Below, piece after piece: positions 46,650 through 59,679 of a stretch of DNA of 64,000 bases (the first letter of the stretch is position 1; each line of letters starts with the position of its first letter). A model generated the notes under the pieces. The model had not been told where the DNA came from. It saw only the letters and a program-made list of their open reading frames with translations, and searched no databases. The DNA comes from Ophiura sarsii (taxonomy: Eukaryota > Echinodermata > Ophiuroidea > Amphilepidida > Ophiuridae), in the NCBI GenBank assembly GCA_035610835.1, contig CM069452.1:23627121-23691120 (forward strand), written 5' to 3'. A program made the position numbers and the translations under genes.

Positions 46650-48900
46650 AAGCCCGATTAAAACTGTCCATATTTAGGAATTGGTGATAATATTATATGG
46701 TCATAGATGACACAGATCATGCAGATCCTCTATCTTTACGATTTTCAGAAAAAAAGACAGCTTTTTCATGATATATGCCAATTTGGTAACATGGTTCATG
46801 CAAGGATCTATGGTTCATTCAATGAATTGGACATTCATCAATTATTCATCATGAACCGATTCATTATTGAATGTAAAAAAGGCCGGGTACGATTCCCTTT
46901 TGAAGTCCATTGCGCATGGCTATACATTGAATAACCTCTTTGGTAGGCCAGACGGTGGGGCATAGTATAGTATCCAGTGTCATGTGTGTAGATAGCAATG
47001 ACTGGTGTGGTATAAGGTTTATAGCCTAGTGTTTTAATCCATATTATTCTGTGTAACAATTGACATCACTATTTCAATGGTTATTAATCTAAACTTTCCC
47101 TCCGATTTCTGGTATTTTATTTCTTCACAAAAAGTCCAGTTTCACAAAAAGTCCAGTAATTCTAAAAGCTATATATGTTTCACTCTATAGAGTGAAACAT
47201 AGAGGAGTGTTTACAAATTGTCCATTCATTTTGTCTTAATGAAATTTGAATGTTTAGCATTGAAATACGTTCATGTTTAGATAATACTATAGTAATAGCC
47301 TCGTATGAAATAAGATTATGATAACAGTGTTAAAATGCTAAACACTTACCTTTAATAAACACTATCATTGCGTTGCTGTGTTTTCAAAACACTGAATGAT
47401 CATTTTGCTACATTGGGTGGGCATATATTTACATTCACACTTCGAAACATCTGCATGTTATTACATGAGGAAAATGTGTGTTGTCATATTATTTTGTTTC
47501 TCAAATAAATGTTACGGATATTGTTTAGATGAATTAAAATCGTATGCCAAAGGAAATTGCTCGCAGATTTTTGGCTTTGATTTGATTTGCGACATACTTT
47601 CTTTTTCTACATTGAGAATAAACCCGTGTGTTCATCATCACCAAACGCCTCGTTCACTGCCATCAGGCAATATATTGCGGCTGCTACCGGCATGTCTGTT
47701 TCTCAGTGTACGGCTGACTTGGTATGCCAGAAGGTTTGGGCTCTTGGGGAAAGTCTCATCTCGTGTTTGGCATTTATGACGTATGTAGCACTCAAGAAAT
47801 ACAGCATTCAGTTCTTTTGTAGGCGTACGGGTTTTAATTTTTACTGAATTTATGGAAATGTACAGCTGCCACCAATGTAGGTCCCCATAGGGGTCACTTT
47901 TTAAAACATGAAATATAAAATTTAAAGAATAAACCCGGAAAGTATAAAACATCAGAAACATTCGTTCTAACAACAAATCTAATCTCGTTTAACGGCTCAG
48001 GTCCAGCTGTCTCGTTTGCAACATAAAACGTGTCATACTCAAATTAAGATGAACTATATTTTGACAATGCCTGTTAAAAGAAAATCACTATAAATTACTA
48101 GCATGTCAACGGATCCCATTAGGCCATAGATCTGTCATCGTATAGAGAGCTTGTTCCCAAGCTTGTTAGACTGTTTTGTTTTTAGTCCACGATATGGCGA
48201 CCAGTATTATTAAAATTGACATTGAAACGCTACATTGATACATTGTAAATCGGTAACATCAATGCAACTTCGGCGACTCCATAGGGTAAATCGAGGAAAT
48301 AGACCTAGTTTGAAATGTACGATAAGACCCATTTTCCTATTTTACCTTCGTTATTTACTCATAGCCTGGTCCAGATTTTGTAAGAAATATGCAAGTTTGA
48401 TCACCGTTTTATTCTTTTATCTATTTTATATCGAAAAATCCATATATAGAGCGATCACAAATCCTTTAAAACATGTCTTTGTAACGGTATAGCCTGAAAT
48501 GTTCACAAACATCGGAAACTGTGGACGACCGCGTGAATTTGTATTTACTTGGCCCTTATAATAAATCATGTTTTTATGAGAAAAACCTGCTATAAAAAGT
48601 TGAAATGTGGAAGTGTTCCATCGATCAATCACGCAAACCATCTTACTGATCACGTGTTATTTACTAGGGTTTTATATAACACAGTGTTTCCACCTGACAC
48701 AATTAATCACTATTCCTGATTACCAATGTCATCATAGGGTTTTCACGATTATATCAGTATTTATGATTATACAGGCTTTATATTGCAGACCTTTAGACCC
48801 TACTTTTATTTGTCTGGCAATTTTCACGATTTTCACCGATTGCCTATACATACGACCACGCAAATACTGTATAGGCCTACCCAGTGCCCATTATTATCTT
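46650..48900. other. Downstream of the bHLH exon; no gene recognised
   Basis: The sequence is AT-rich and unique-looking. The acceptor-like 'cgttcactgccatcag|GC' at 47669, followed by an open stretch to 47847 ('QYIAAATGMSVSQCTADLVC'), was considered as a second exon. It has no resemblance to known scleraxis/paraxis tails, so no call is made. A small palindrome 'gtttcactctatagagtgaaac' is at 47179. Confidence 0.35.
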
Positions 48901-48905
48901 ACGTA

Positions 48906-49478
48906 TACACAGAGAATATTAATTCGTCAAAAATATGGTCTTATTTGACCAATTAAACATTTGTCATGGAAGGTTCGTCAGTTAAGACATATTTTGTAAT
49001 GCTAAACAATTATTTTTGATGATAAATGACCAATTAGTAGTATTTTTAAATAATTTTCAACATAGCAACATATTTCCACGACACATAATTATTTGACTTT
49101 CAATGACAAATGAATGAATGACAAATTAAATGACAAATTAAAAGAATAATTTTTAAACAATAATTAGTCATTTAATATGAATGACAAATTAAATGGCAAG
49201 TAAATGACTTATCTTAATTTGTCATTTCATTGATAATTATTCATTTAATTAGTCCTTTCAAATGTCATTCATTAATTTGTCACTAAAAGTTAAATATATT
49301 TCAGTCAAGGAAATGATTGTTACGATTAAAATTAACTACAAACACTCCACTTTTAGCATCACAAGAAATGTGCACCATTACAGAATATTTCATGAATCAC
49401 AAACCTGCCATTTCTTATGACAAGTTTTTAATTTGTCAAATAAGACCAAATTTTTGACGAATTAATATGCTCTGTGTA
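48906..49478. mobile_element. MITE with 'tacacagag-atattaattcg' ends
   Basis: The left arm 'tacacagagaatattaattc', 'gtcaaaaatatggtcttatttgac' and the right arm, inverted 'gtcaaataagaccaaattttt' to 'gcatattaattcgtc', pair for about 50 bases. The interior is a jumble of 'atgacaaattaaatgac' repeats in both orientations. A TA dinucleotide at the ends is possible. Confidence 0.75.
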
Positions 49479-50317
49479 CTGGCACACGCACAGTGGCAGT
49501 AAGGGGGGGGAGGTTATTTTGCAAATTCTAACTTTTTAATATGAATTACCAAAATATGGTATCACATCACCATTATATGAAATATAATAGGAATATGAAA
49601 GAATTTTATTCAAAAAAATGTCTAACCCCCTAGTACATGCCCCTTGACAATTTTGATACAATGTTTCCAAATTTGGAAGGCTTGTATAGCAGACGACATT
49701 AACGTAAGCTGAAAATAGTGTGAACACATAATTATGATTACGCGCTTTTAAATTACCTACAATTTACAATGTGAGTTGCGTGTGTTGCCATATTGATTTA
49801 TAAATGTTAAATTAGTTCCATAAATTATGATGGTATTTGGGTCTTTTATAGGTCAGTTTGGTGTAAAATGTTCATAGGAAATGAGGATAACGCGTCATTC
49901 CTCATACTTCTTGAATCTGAATTTCCGAACGTGTTGTAGTGTTTATGCAAACGTTTATCGTAGAAATGCCTCCTATACCTTTACACGTAAAACACAAAAA
50001 TAAACGTGTTTAAGTGTTTATTAAGTGTTATCAGAAATATAATAGCACATACACAGCCAATCCAGAATTCCACAAATTTCACTTATTGTACAGCTTCAGA
50101 ATGCTGTAAATTTGACATCGTAAATAACCTGATTAATTACAGCACTGTAATTATGACCCAACTTGGTGTGTGTGTGTTTAATAGTAGATGATTGTCTAAG
50201 TCGGGGTGAGTGAGAGGTGTCCTACTGTGAAAGTGGTGTGTATCTGGTGTGTAGGGTAGAGCTCTGCCATATAAATCATCACTAAAATAGTCACTGTCGA
50301 TGAGTGCTATTAATTCC

Positions 50318-50354
50318 TTATAGCACTCGGCAGCTACGCTGCCTCGTGCTATAA
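50318..50354. repeat. Short perfect-stem hairpin
   Basis: TATAGCAC/GTGCTATA and GGCAGC/GCTGCC pair around a three-base loop, with a 2x2 tc/tc mismatch between the stems. It is probably the centre of a small palindromic element. 'gagtgctattaattccttatagcactc' just upstream repeats part of it. Confidence 0.6.
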
Positions 50355-50594
50355 GTCATACTAAACGTTTCTTTTTACAGTGTACATGGTGCATTGTGCA
50401 GGAGCTCTGAGACTGGTTGGTGTACATCTCATAGTGCCAAGTTCTTGTCACTATAAACTACTTCCAAGAAGTACTATGTAGGCCTACTCAAAGCTATACC
50501 AGCCTTTCATCTGCTCTAGATGACATAAATGCGCAGTTAGCGCACTGATGCCAATTGCTTATAGAGTTCGCCGATTTTACAACGCTTAAATAGG

Positions 50595-50690
50595 GTTTTG
50601 GTTAGATTTAGTGTTATATTTAGTGCTAGAGTTAGTGGTAAAGTTAGGGTTAAGGATAAGGAGAGGGTTAGGAACAGGGTTCATTCAGTA
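50595..50690 (+). repeat. Degenerate TTAGGG-like (interstitial telomeric) tract
   Basis: 'gttagggttaaggataagga' and 'gagggttaggaacagggttc' follow a series of 'ttagtg' and 'ttagat' hexamer-like steps. Only two exact TTAGGG copies exist, so this is an old tract or chance. 50700-51800 holds no recognised element. Confidence 0.4.
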
Positions 50691-51809
50691 GGTGAAAAGA
50701 TAAATCAGCGAACTGTGTATAGTACAACCCAAATACTGATCTTCAACACACCAGCATTCTCCTTTTGCTCGATGGACAGATCCAGACCTATGAATTATGA
50801 TGATAAGTGACATTTGTGATTCTATAAAGTAGGAGAAGCCTTCCCAGATGAAGTCATAAAGATGTTCAGATACTCCTGCCTGAACTTTTCCTCGGGTTTC
50901 CAGAGGCTGATGGGAGACAATTTTACCATCGGGGTATGATCCTTCAGCTAAGCATGCTGTATGTTGCATGGATCCAGAGAATTGACAAGGCACCTATCCA
51001 TAATATATTAATCTTGCATCTACGAGCTTTCCAGGCGACGATCTATCAAAGCATCTTCAATTCAAGTTAGAGTCAAGTATACTGACCTCATCAACAGGGT
51101 ATTTCAGAGTCAAGACAAAGATACCAAATATAATCACTTCATGTAATTGGTATGTGGAAAAGAAGAGTTTGAAGAAACAAGGAATGGAAAGCACAGAAAT
51201 TGCCAATCTCACTATGGATAGAAGGAGAAATAAAGATCTAACTGAGCTCAAAAGATCGGGTATACAAATGTAAATATAACCCAGACTTTGGATGCAGTAG
51301 TGGTTGATCTGGAATTGAAATACAAAAGAATCTTGAAGTAAGATATCAAAGGGATACAAGTCTTTCGATTCTAAATCAAGTGATGTTTTTAGGCTATTAA
51401 AAGATATTATAAAACTGCCCTTGTGACATCGTATGCCCAAAATGTGGCAGAATGGGACGTCTAAGCAGTGGTATCAGTGACTGACTTCAATGAAGTATGG
51501 TATTCTTTCTAGATGTACATAAGTGATGACATTATCCCAGATGATAAGCTGTTTATGTTATTGTCAATACATTTGATCAAACCCAGCATTTACCATAAAC
51601 AAATAATCATTTATAACAAACCCATGATTCACGTTTTATTTCCGCTGCTATGATAACCTACATTATGCATAGTGCAAGTCTGCCGAATTCAGCAACCTTG
51701 TTACCAAACCTTCAAGGGGCATGTACACAGGGGAGTCAATCAGTCAATCATGATTTGTAATGGATCATATTCTTCACTGCAAAAACTGCAGAACGTATTC
51801 AAATGTAAC

Positions 51810-51962
51810 AGATATAGAACATGTTCTGATGTGTTCTGAACACGTTCAGAACATATCCAAAACACGTTCAGAACATGTTCTAAATCTGTTACATTTTGAA
51901 CATGTTCTGGAACACCTGGAGAACACACCGTGAACATGTTCTGAACGCGTCATGTGTTCTGC
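51810..51962. repeat. Cluster of GAACATGTTC palindromes (p53-type half-sites)
   Basis: GAACATGTTC occurs at 51817, 51871, 51898 and 51932. Near matches (GAACACGTTC at 51838, 'aacacgttc' near 51862, 'gaacgcgt' near 51943) fill the gaps. The 10-mer fits RRRCWWGYYY. The block is flanked by 'gcagtg' repeats (51777 and 51970, 'cactgcaaaaactgcagaac' versus 'ctgcactttttgcagtg'), so it may itself be a ~200-bp inverted-repeat element. Confidence 0.7.
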
Positions 51963-51999
51963 ACTTTTTGCAGTGTTGTTATACAAAATTTGGGTTCTG

Positions 52000-54450
52000 A
52001 CACTCTAATAAATATGTAACATTCAGATTCATAAACATTTTCGTGATACCATACCTTGTGTGATTCTTTTCTGACCAACCGATTTATTTATTTGCCCAAA
52101 TCATATAAAATGGACTGAGAACAGCAATGGGATGGGATGAAGCACCATATGTTTTACAAATGCACTCTAGCCGTAGTTTGCGACTGCGTCGCCTTTATAC
52201 TCGCCTATAACATGATTTCATGATATCGTGACGTGTTGAGCTCATCACAGCTTTCAAAGGGTTGATTTTTGGTCATGAGAATTGTCTGCGAAAACGATTG
52301 GATCGGATTTGTTTATATGTTTGGTTTTCCTAAAGTGACGCCTGTCACACGCCACGTGCCCGTGATATATGTAACGCAGTGGGGGAAAAGTATATAGACA
52401 GTTTTATATGGTTTCATCAAACGTAAACTTGTCATGTTTTTAAATTGACCGCCGTGGTGAAGAAGAGCGTGACGAATTTATTCTTGAAAGTTTGTTTGTT
52501 TGTTTGTTTTTTTACACGATCGGTCCATCGGACACACGCTTAGCGCTTGGGTCCTCAAAGGACCAGACTTGTTTGAATTAATAATGCTGTAGAGTAAAAG
52601 TTTGATATGTGTTTATCATTATCTTTAGGTCTATATAATTGTTACTTGCCTATTTTACATCCGGGTGAAAATCCTATCCCGACAAAATAACAACAATTTC
52701 CCATTTAAAAAGAGATTTTGCCTTCCAAATATCTATATTGGCCTATGATTTCTTCTTTTTTTGCAAGAAGTTCCCTGAATTGTCCATTTATTTATCATAC
52801 TTGCCGTTTTATGTTCGGAGTGGTTTGCAGTGGATATGACTTTGTGTTTGTCTATTTTTGTGGTCAACGGTCTTGTATACCATGCTTCAAGTTGTTATTA
52901 GCGAATCTTGTATTTCATTGCATTTTACAAAAATCTGTACCAAATTCTGAAATCGCCATCTTATTGGTAAAACAATGTATAGCTAGGTTCTAAAATACAA
53001 TTTCATTTCATTGCAAAGAGAGTGTTGTACGATCAAACTCAGGTTGGCACTTCCAGAGGTCATGCCTCCTATGTGAAAAAATAACAATTAGTTTGATATT
53101 AAATTGAACTACATAGTTTGATAATTGGGACCGAAGAGTGATGATTGGTAGTAGAACTTATAGTACAATTGAATCGACGTACTGGCGCCAAATATATATG
53201 ATGGCGGTCGTGAAAAAAGGGTTCCTAATAATCACATCAGTCATGTTGGCTAAACCTGATGTCAGCACCCAGTAGTTGCCTCGCCAGGTGCCGCTGATAA
53301 CCTGAAAATAAGTAGTGTATCGTTTGCAAAGATACGCCATAAGGCTCAACTTAATTTTGATACTATCCCGACTTCGCTTCCTAAACATCAAAAGAGAACC
53401 CAAAAAAAGTACCATGTATAGGAATTTGAACTTTCAGTTTGTTCTGCTTCATCCTTATGTGTTGAGCCCGTTATGGGAAATTTTGGGTTTACTTTGGGGT
53501 TTTTCACACTTTCGGTTTTAGGGTGTGTTTACCTCCTTTATTGTCACTTGCACTGACTTGATGCCTGCATCATCATGATCATCGTTTTCGTTGGATGTGT
53601 AATTCTAGCCTACATGTAGTGCTCACATTTGCATTGTTTCACTGGGAGGAACCTGACCCGGTACCTTATCATGAGAACGATAATCAATTTTCGATTTGTT
53701 GATTTCGGGAAAACTATATACATAATGCATCTAAAATCCACAAGATCCTTTTGATCAAAAGGGCATCATGTGAGATTTTGTGAGAAGTTGGTTTGGGATC
53801 AAAGGTCTTAGATACGGATTATGATATAAGATTAGGATATGGTTGGCGTAAGAGTTTGAACTCTTTTTTGGGATTAGGATCAATGTCTCTGAAGGGGAGA
53901 CCGCTAATCCTGGATAGGCCAATGTCACAACCGCGTGGGATTTAGCGAGGAAATAGCCAGACATATTTTTTTGCAAAAACAACTTACAAACATCGACGAA
54001 TTAAAACCAGTTAATATTGACCTGGTCATGTGGATTCGTTATGATTTGAAGAAAATAATAATAACAGACCAATCCATTGTCTGATTGTCCCATGTTTATT
54101 GGAAGTGATTGTATTTTAAAGCAGAGGGGTGCCAGTAGTCCAAGCTCGCGCTGTGAACACATCTCGAAAAGTGTCGATTGTTTTCCCGGATTCTGAATCC
54201 TTATTCACAAAGATTTGATTCAATCTTCAGAAGTTTATATAGATCCATATGAATGAAAACATTCCTTAAGCATGAACACATTTCTTTAATTGGTCACTTA
54301 AGTGGCGCGAGATTTGATATTCCTTGAACTACACGCAGTGAGTTTCAGACCACGTTTACTTAAAGATCAAGCTTATCTGATGAGACGTGTTGTTGCGATT
54401 AAGCCATATCATGCGAATGCGCGAAAATAATTTACTATAGGCCTATATAT
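52000..54450. other. Gene-poor stretch, no element recognised
   Basis: The sequence is AT-rich without a supported gene or repeat partner. Reading frames are below 100 codons and show no domain signature. Confidence 0.4.
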
Positions 54451-54457
54451 AGCTTAA

Positions 54458-54801
54458 AGGGACACAATGTCATGTTGAATTTTTTTAATTTTAATTAATT
54501 TAGTTCAGAATTCAAGATGAACATTAAAAATTGACATTATTGTTGTTTCTACTAAAAAAACCAAGCAAAACTTGATTAAAACAGTATTTTAAATATGTTG
54601 GAATACCACCCTTAACCATGTAAAATGCTGATCTGCCGGAGATCAGCATTTTTGAATCGACGTTTTGTTGTACAAACAGGGCCGATTTATCTTAATCCTT
54701 ATAGGTGTAAGTTCACAATTGTAAAAATATACAAATCCCAGTTTTTATCATATATTTTTGTAATTGAGGGCGCTGCCACCACCACATCTCTTAATGCCCC
54801 T
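54458..54801 (+). mobile_element. TTAA-flanked MITE, copy 1
   Basis: TTAA at 54454 and 54802 flanks AGGGACACAATGTCATGTTG and an end that reads inward AGGGGCATTAAGAGATGTGG. It matches 56470-56830 in opposite orientation block by block ('aggtgtaagttca', 'cccagtttttatcatatattt', 'gagggcgctgcc'). An internal palindrome 'aaatgctgatctgccggaga' is specific to this copy. Confidence 0.85.
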
Positions 54802-54839
54802 TTAAAAATGAGATCAAACAATGAAGTTATATAAAATAT

Positions 54840-56460
54840 ATATGTTTATTTCTTAAAACTGATGATACGCTCAAATAATTCACAAGGAAGGTGGTATAGA
54901 CGCAAAATATACCTGAAATATGCGCCTCAATCACGAGAGTCCAAAAGTGGTAACAGTCATTCGAATCTGAACTTATAAATAGTCTGTACAACCCCAAGAG
55001 AAATCAAAACGCCCAGAAACTGCCTGAAAAGATCATAGACCTCCGAGTCTATACGAAAAGATTGGGCGGGTATGTTGCCTATGGCTAGTTTTGCATTTGG
55101 TAGGCATTAACTTGAAATGGAGACCTGTGTGATTACATGCTTTGATTCTGATATAAACTAATGATGAGTGAATACGACCTCAAAGAGCACGCAAGATACA
55201 GCAAGCAGCAAATACTTTGTGTGTGCTTTGACGCTTTGATTGTCATTTCCATCAGTCTATTTTGTAAAACAATGAACGTATTGCAGTATATAGGCTATTT
55301 GGTTCATAAAGTAATGCACACTAAAATATATAATACATGATTGTTTTTCTCTAACTATAGGGTCTTCAATTGGAGGGTGTGGGTATGAGGGGTCAGGCCT
55401 GTGACCGGGGGGGGGGATAACCGACCATTTGTGTTAATACACATAAGAGTTTGTCATTTCATTTGGGGGAAAGCCATCTGGCAGGGGGAAGTGCCCCAAC
55501 CCCTTTCTAGTTACGCCCCCTGTTTATTTCCAGGCTCTTCCATCCATCACGTCATGTAGTTTCCTTTTTGGATGGAAAGGAGTTAAATCTATTTATGCAG
55601 CAGTAAACTGACGAGCTCTTATAAATAATGCAAAACCACAGCACGGCATAATCAGTGATAATGTAACCTCTTTGGCCTCACTTTGGTTGATCAAAAATGC
55701 CGGTTTAACGGTGAGTTTTCCATTGTATTTCGGTTGCAGTTCAATGACCCCATGCACACCTCAGTCTAAAATGACCTCAAGTGACCTTGTATTCAGGTAA
55801 CATTTGAGCAAAATCAGCAAACAAACAAACACCGCTGAACTTGAACTTGAAATGTTAACTACTTTGTATTGTACATTTAGAGGTCAAAATATGCACTTTA
55901 TTAGTACATGTATGTATGGTCGTCTGTTTATTTAACACTGGCTAAAACAAAAGTCTTGTGTCGGCTCGGCTGCTCCAAACAAGTGTGCGTCGCAACCTCA
56001 GCCATTTTGGAATAAAGATTTATGACATGAAATAAACATTGTTATGCATTGGTTAACTTGGGTTGAACAAGTCACCGGTTATAAATGAATTGCATCCGGC
56101 TTTTGTTTTTATATGTAGGCTATTCTGGCGTAGTTGGTATTCGAACATCATTCGAACACACCCCTACAAAAACAGTATCATAGAAATCGACAATCAACTG
56201 TTTAGATCCTTTAACACCTAAATTGATTATTTGAAAATGTTTTAGGATATTAAAAAAGAAGTTTTTTACACTTCGTTTGATTAATTGTATATAGCCTATA
56301 GGTTTGTTTTCTTCAAGAAAGCTGCGTGATTGAAGCCTCCGAATCCGTAGGATAAAATAAGCAGATGCTATTGAACAATAGTTTCAATAAACAATGAAAA
56401 CACTATAGAACAGCTTCAATAGATTCATAGATATTGGCCGATGGTTTGATTTGGACCTAT
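54840..56460. other. Spacer between inverted MITEs; no gene recognised
   Basis: It holds a G-run (55408-55417) and otherwise unique AT-rich sequence. If the flanking MITEs recombined or were co-transcribed, this 1.6 kb would be inverted or looped out. Confidence 0.4.
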
Positions 56461-56469
56461 TCCATTTAA

Positions 56470-56830
56470 AGGGGCATTAAGAGATGTGGTGGAGGCAGCG
56501 CCCTCAATTACAAAAATATATGATAAAAACTGGGATTTGTATATTTTTACAATTACCGGTATATTACATGATATATGAACTTACACCTATAAGGATTAAG
56601 AAAAATCAGCCCTCTTTGTACAACAAAACGTCAATTCAAAAATGCTGGTTGCGGCTCTGACATGGTTAAGGATGGTATTCCAACATATTTAAAACATTGT
56701 TTTAATCAAGTTTTGCTGGGTTTTGTTTAGTTAGTAGAAACAACAATAGATGGCAATTTTTAAATGATCATCTTGAACTCTGAAGTAAATTAAATAATAT
56801 TAAAACAATTCAACATGACATTGTGTCCCT
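56470..56830 (-). mobile_element. TTAA-flanked MITE, copy 2 (inverted)
   Basis: TTAA at 56466 and 56831. It is the inverted counterpart of 54458-54801, with an extra ~20-bp insertion 'ccggtatattacatgatat' near 56560. Same family and same target sequence, with moderate divergence. Confidence 0.85.
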
Positions 56831-56954
56831 TTAACGTAATAGAGGAACCGCAATAGACCATGAAGCTAATAAGTAATAGCTTCATGAAATGACCAATCAC
56901 GACAATATCGGCTTCGTGTTTTTTAACGATGCGACTGGTTTCGCTTGCGATATA

Positions 56955-57205
56955 GGGTCAATTGGGGTAAATGGAACGCTTAAGCATAAATGCGTTCAAA
57001 ACCAAAGACAAGGCATGTTATTCAGAGAACTTTTGCGTTTTGATTTAAAATAGAGTTCATGAGGCCCCTTTTTATCGATTGTGTAAATATATAGTATATC
57101 TTTATTAATAATCAATTTTGTCTATTGCAGCAGAGTCTTCCAAGTTGCTCCAAATTTAGTCTGCATTGGGTAAATGGAACGGCAGTTGGGGTAATTGGAA
57201 CTGGG
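56955..57205. repeat. Repeats of 'ttggggtaaatggaacg'
   Basis: 'ttggggtaaatggaacgc' (56962), 'ttgggtaaatggaacggc' (57166) and 'ttggggtaattggaactg' (57185). The pattern is like the 14-mers of 4163-6007 ('ggggtaactggacc') and of intron 8 ('ataactgggac'), suggesting a third related element family. Terminal repeats are not found. Confidence 0.45.
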
Positions 57206-57209
57206 GTGT

Positions 57210-58890
57210 TTCTTGAAGAAGCTTGTTATTCATAAGCATAAGAATATCATTTTTTAACAGATATTTTCGAAGGGTGCCTCCAGGGACCTCTAGCACCAGC
57301 AAAGTACAGACTCGAAACGGATTTGAAATCATTTTAATTCATGAGAAAAAACTGATTTGTTTAAATGTCACGTTTAAATCTAACAACTGATAATTGCATA
57401 TTTGGGCATACTGGAAGATTTGGGTAACGTTAAGATATTTAATGACAACTAGGACACTTTGCTGACCTACCATAAACCATGATACTGGTGTATACCGATA
57501 GCTGTACCGTGAAGGGAAGACCCACACACGATATAGGCTGCAAAATCTGGAAGACATAGCTCGCAGCGCTTGTGTTTTCTGTTTCACCTTTCTCCCCATT
57601 CCCTTTCAGCCTCAGTGCTTACATTACAATCATAAAGTGTGCAGCTTTAGGCTACAAGGCAGGGATTTCAAGTGAGTTTATCTTGAATCGTGAAATTTTA
57701 ATATGCTGATAAACGATATTCTGGGAAGTTAAGGATGAACTGATTTATCTGAATTCGAGGATAAGCCTTCTGGTTCACGAACATACAATTTGGTCCGGGA
57801 CTTTGGTAAAACCCGAGGCTCAATTGCGCGTGAAAAACCACGAATTGTGGGAAAATTGTTAGACAATTACTATTTTGGAACTCGAAGGGTTAACGGCGCA
57901 CGTAAGAATAAAATCCACTCAGATATTGGTAGTATTATGACAATCACTCGCGACTGATTCGTTGTCAGTGGCCCGAAGCGGCACAAGAGATGGGAGACAG
58001 TTCGCTTTAAAACTTGATATGGCGTGAAAAATGGGCACTGAACATCCACGAATTGTTAAGAAAACTCTGAGAGGGCGAAGATCAAGAGAGTTTAAGCGTC
58101 ACTCGATATGCCCTGCAGATAAACCTTACGTTAAGTTTTCTGGTGGCATCGTTAAAGGTAGTTTCCTGTGTGGTTTAGTTCATCTTTGGTCATGTTGATA
58201 TCAAGTTAAATATAAGCAAAATTTGCTAATTGGAAAATAATCAAAGGTAGTGTGATGTGAGTGTGTTCAGCCCAGCATATCGTAGAGATATTCAACGTGT
58301 ATTTTATACCTTTGAAGTTATCTGAATTTTTAGACATTTGTGATTTGATTTCGTTTTTAGACATTTGTGATGATTTGATTTCGCTGTAGACAAATCCAAT
58401 ATTTTGATAGTTCACTATTTTTGTGGATTTGTCCACAGCTAAATCAAATCACAGATACATTTTGTACCTGTTGTATGCCCTAACTATATAGTTTTCAGAC
58501 AAGTTAGACACCATTTTGGCCGGCTACTATTAGAGAGCACATGCTTTTTAGTATTTCAACATTAATATTATTATGAATTATGCTTCCAAAAGACAAACCA
58601 ACAGTTTTTGTCTCGCTGAACTATGTTCAGAAAGAGAAAATCTCTTACATGAGCAGTTCAGATTTAATTCCTACAATATATCGCACAAGAAGGCGGTCGC
58701 GAAAGCAAGCGAGACTAGTGGTTCGAGAACCGCCTTGTTTAACAATACTTCCGACAAATTTGACAGACTGTAAAATCACATGGTGGAAACAAATCTGTGG
58801 TAAAATGGTCAAAATAGACTGATTGGCATCAATACAAACAGTCCTTCCTTTACAATAGGAAGTATTAAATTGAGCACATATAACTTATAA
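57210..58890. other. No gene or element recognised
   Basis: The stretch is AT-rich. 58315-58385 contains a short direct repeat 'agacatttgtgatttgattt' plus 'cg', twice. Nothing else is supported. Confidence 0.4.
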
Positions 58891-58897
58891 CAGTTAA

Positions 58898-59135
58898 CAC
58901 TTTCCACGCGGCAGGCAGCTGCAGACGACATTCCAAAATTTCACAAAATGTTTAAAAAATATCAAAATTATGGAATGTCATTACCATATTTGGAATCATC
59001 TTGAGAAATGCATTGACATAAGTACAAACATGCCTAGTATCGGGTCAGTAATCCTTGAGATAGACTTTGAAAATTGTGAAAGGTTTCTGAAAAATCTGTT
59101 TTGAGTATGGTAAAATAATAGCCGCGTGGAAAGTG
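58898..59135 (+). mobile_element. TTAA-flanked MITE (CACTTTCCACGCGGC ends), copy 1
   Basis: TTAA at 58894 and 59136 flanks inverted ends CACTTTCCACGCGGC and GCCGCGTGGAAAGTG. The interior shares 'ctgcagacgacattccaaaa', 'aagtacaaacatgcctagta' and 'atagactttgaaa' with 59459-59679 in the opposite sense. It fits a piggyBac-mobilised MITE. Confidence 0.85.
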
Positions 59136-59458
59136 TTAACACAATAGTGGACTTGTTTAAATATGATGTTTTATTATGTCACATGAAGCATTGCAATGGC
59201 ATCACGTGAAAATGTCACGTGAGTTGATTTGATCTTAATCTCATACTCATAGTCATAGGTCAATCCCTTGATCACTATCATATAATATCAAAATTTCACA
59301 TATCATCTATTAAAATTACCAACATATCTGAGATTATTTAGTTAAAATGATATAAAGTCTGCGATCTAATACTTTATCATGTTTATGTACAACCCATTGG
59401 CAATTCATCCTTTTGTCTACTTCTTACATACCAAGTTGGTTAATCATACCATCCTCAA

Positions 59459-59679
59459 CACTTTCCATGCGGCTATTTAGTTTTACCATTTACAAAACAG
59501 AAATTCAGAGACCTTTCCCAACTTTCAAAGCCTATCTTAAGAATTACTGTACCAATACTAGGCATGTTTGTACTTCTTAAAATGCATTTCTCATGGTGAT
59601 TCTAAATAATTTCGACATTTTTGAAACATTTTGTTACATTTTGGAATGTCGTCTGCAGACGCCTGCCGCGTGGAAAGTG
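59459..59679 (-). mobile_element. TTAA-flanked MITE (CACTTTCC ends), copy 2 (inverted)
   Basis: The left end 'cactttccatgcggc' follows TCAA (a decayed TTAA), and the right end 'gccgcgtggaaagtg' precedes TTAA (59680). It lies 320 bases from copy 1 in inverted orientation, so the pair can form a long stem. Confidence 0.8.

Noticed and set aside
47396..47847. Second exon of the bHLH gene or a separate gene
   Set aside because: There is an acceptor-like site and a short open frame, but no similarity to scleraxis/paraxis tails and no donor or poly(A) support.
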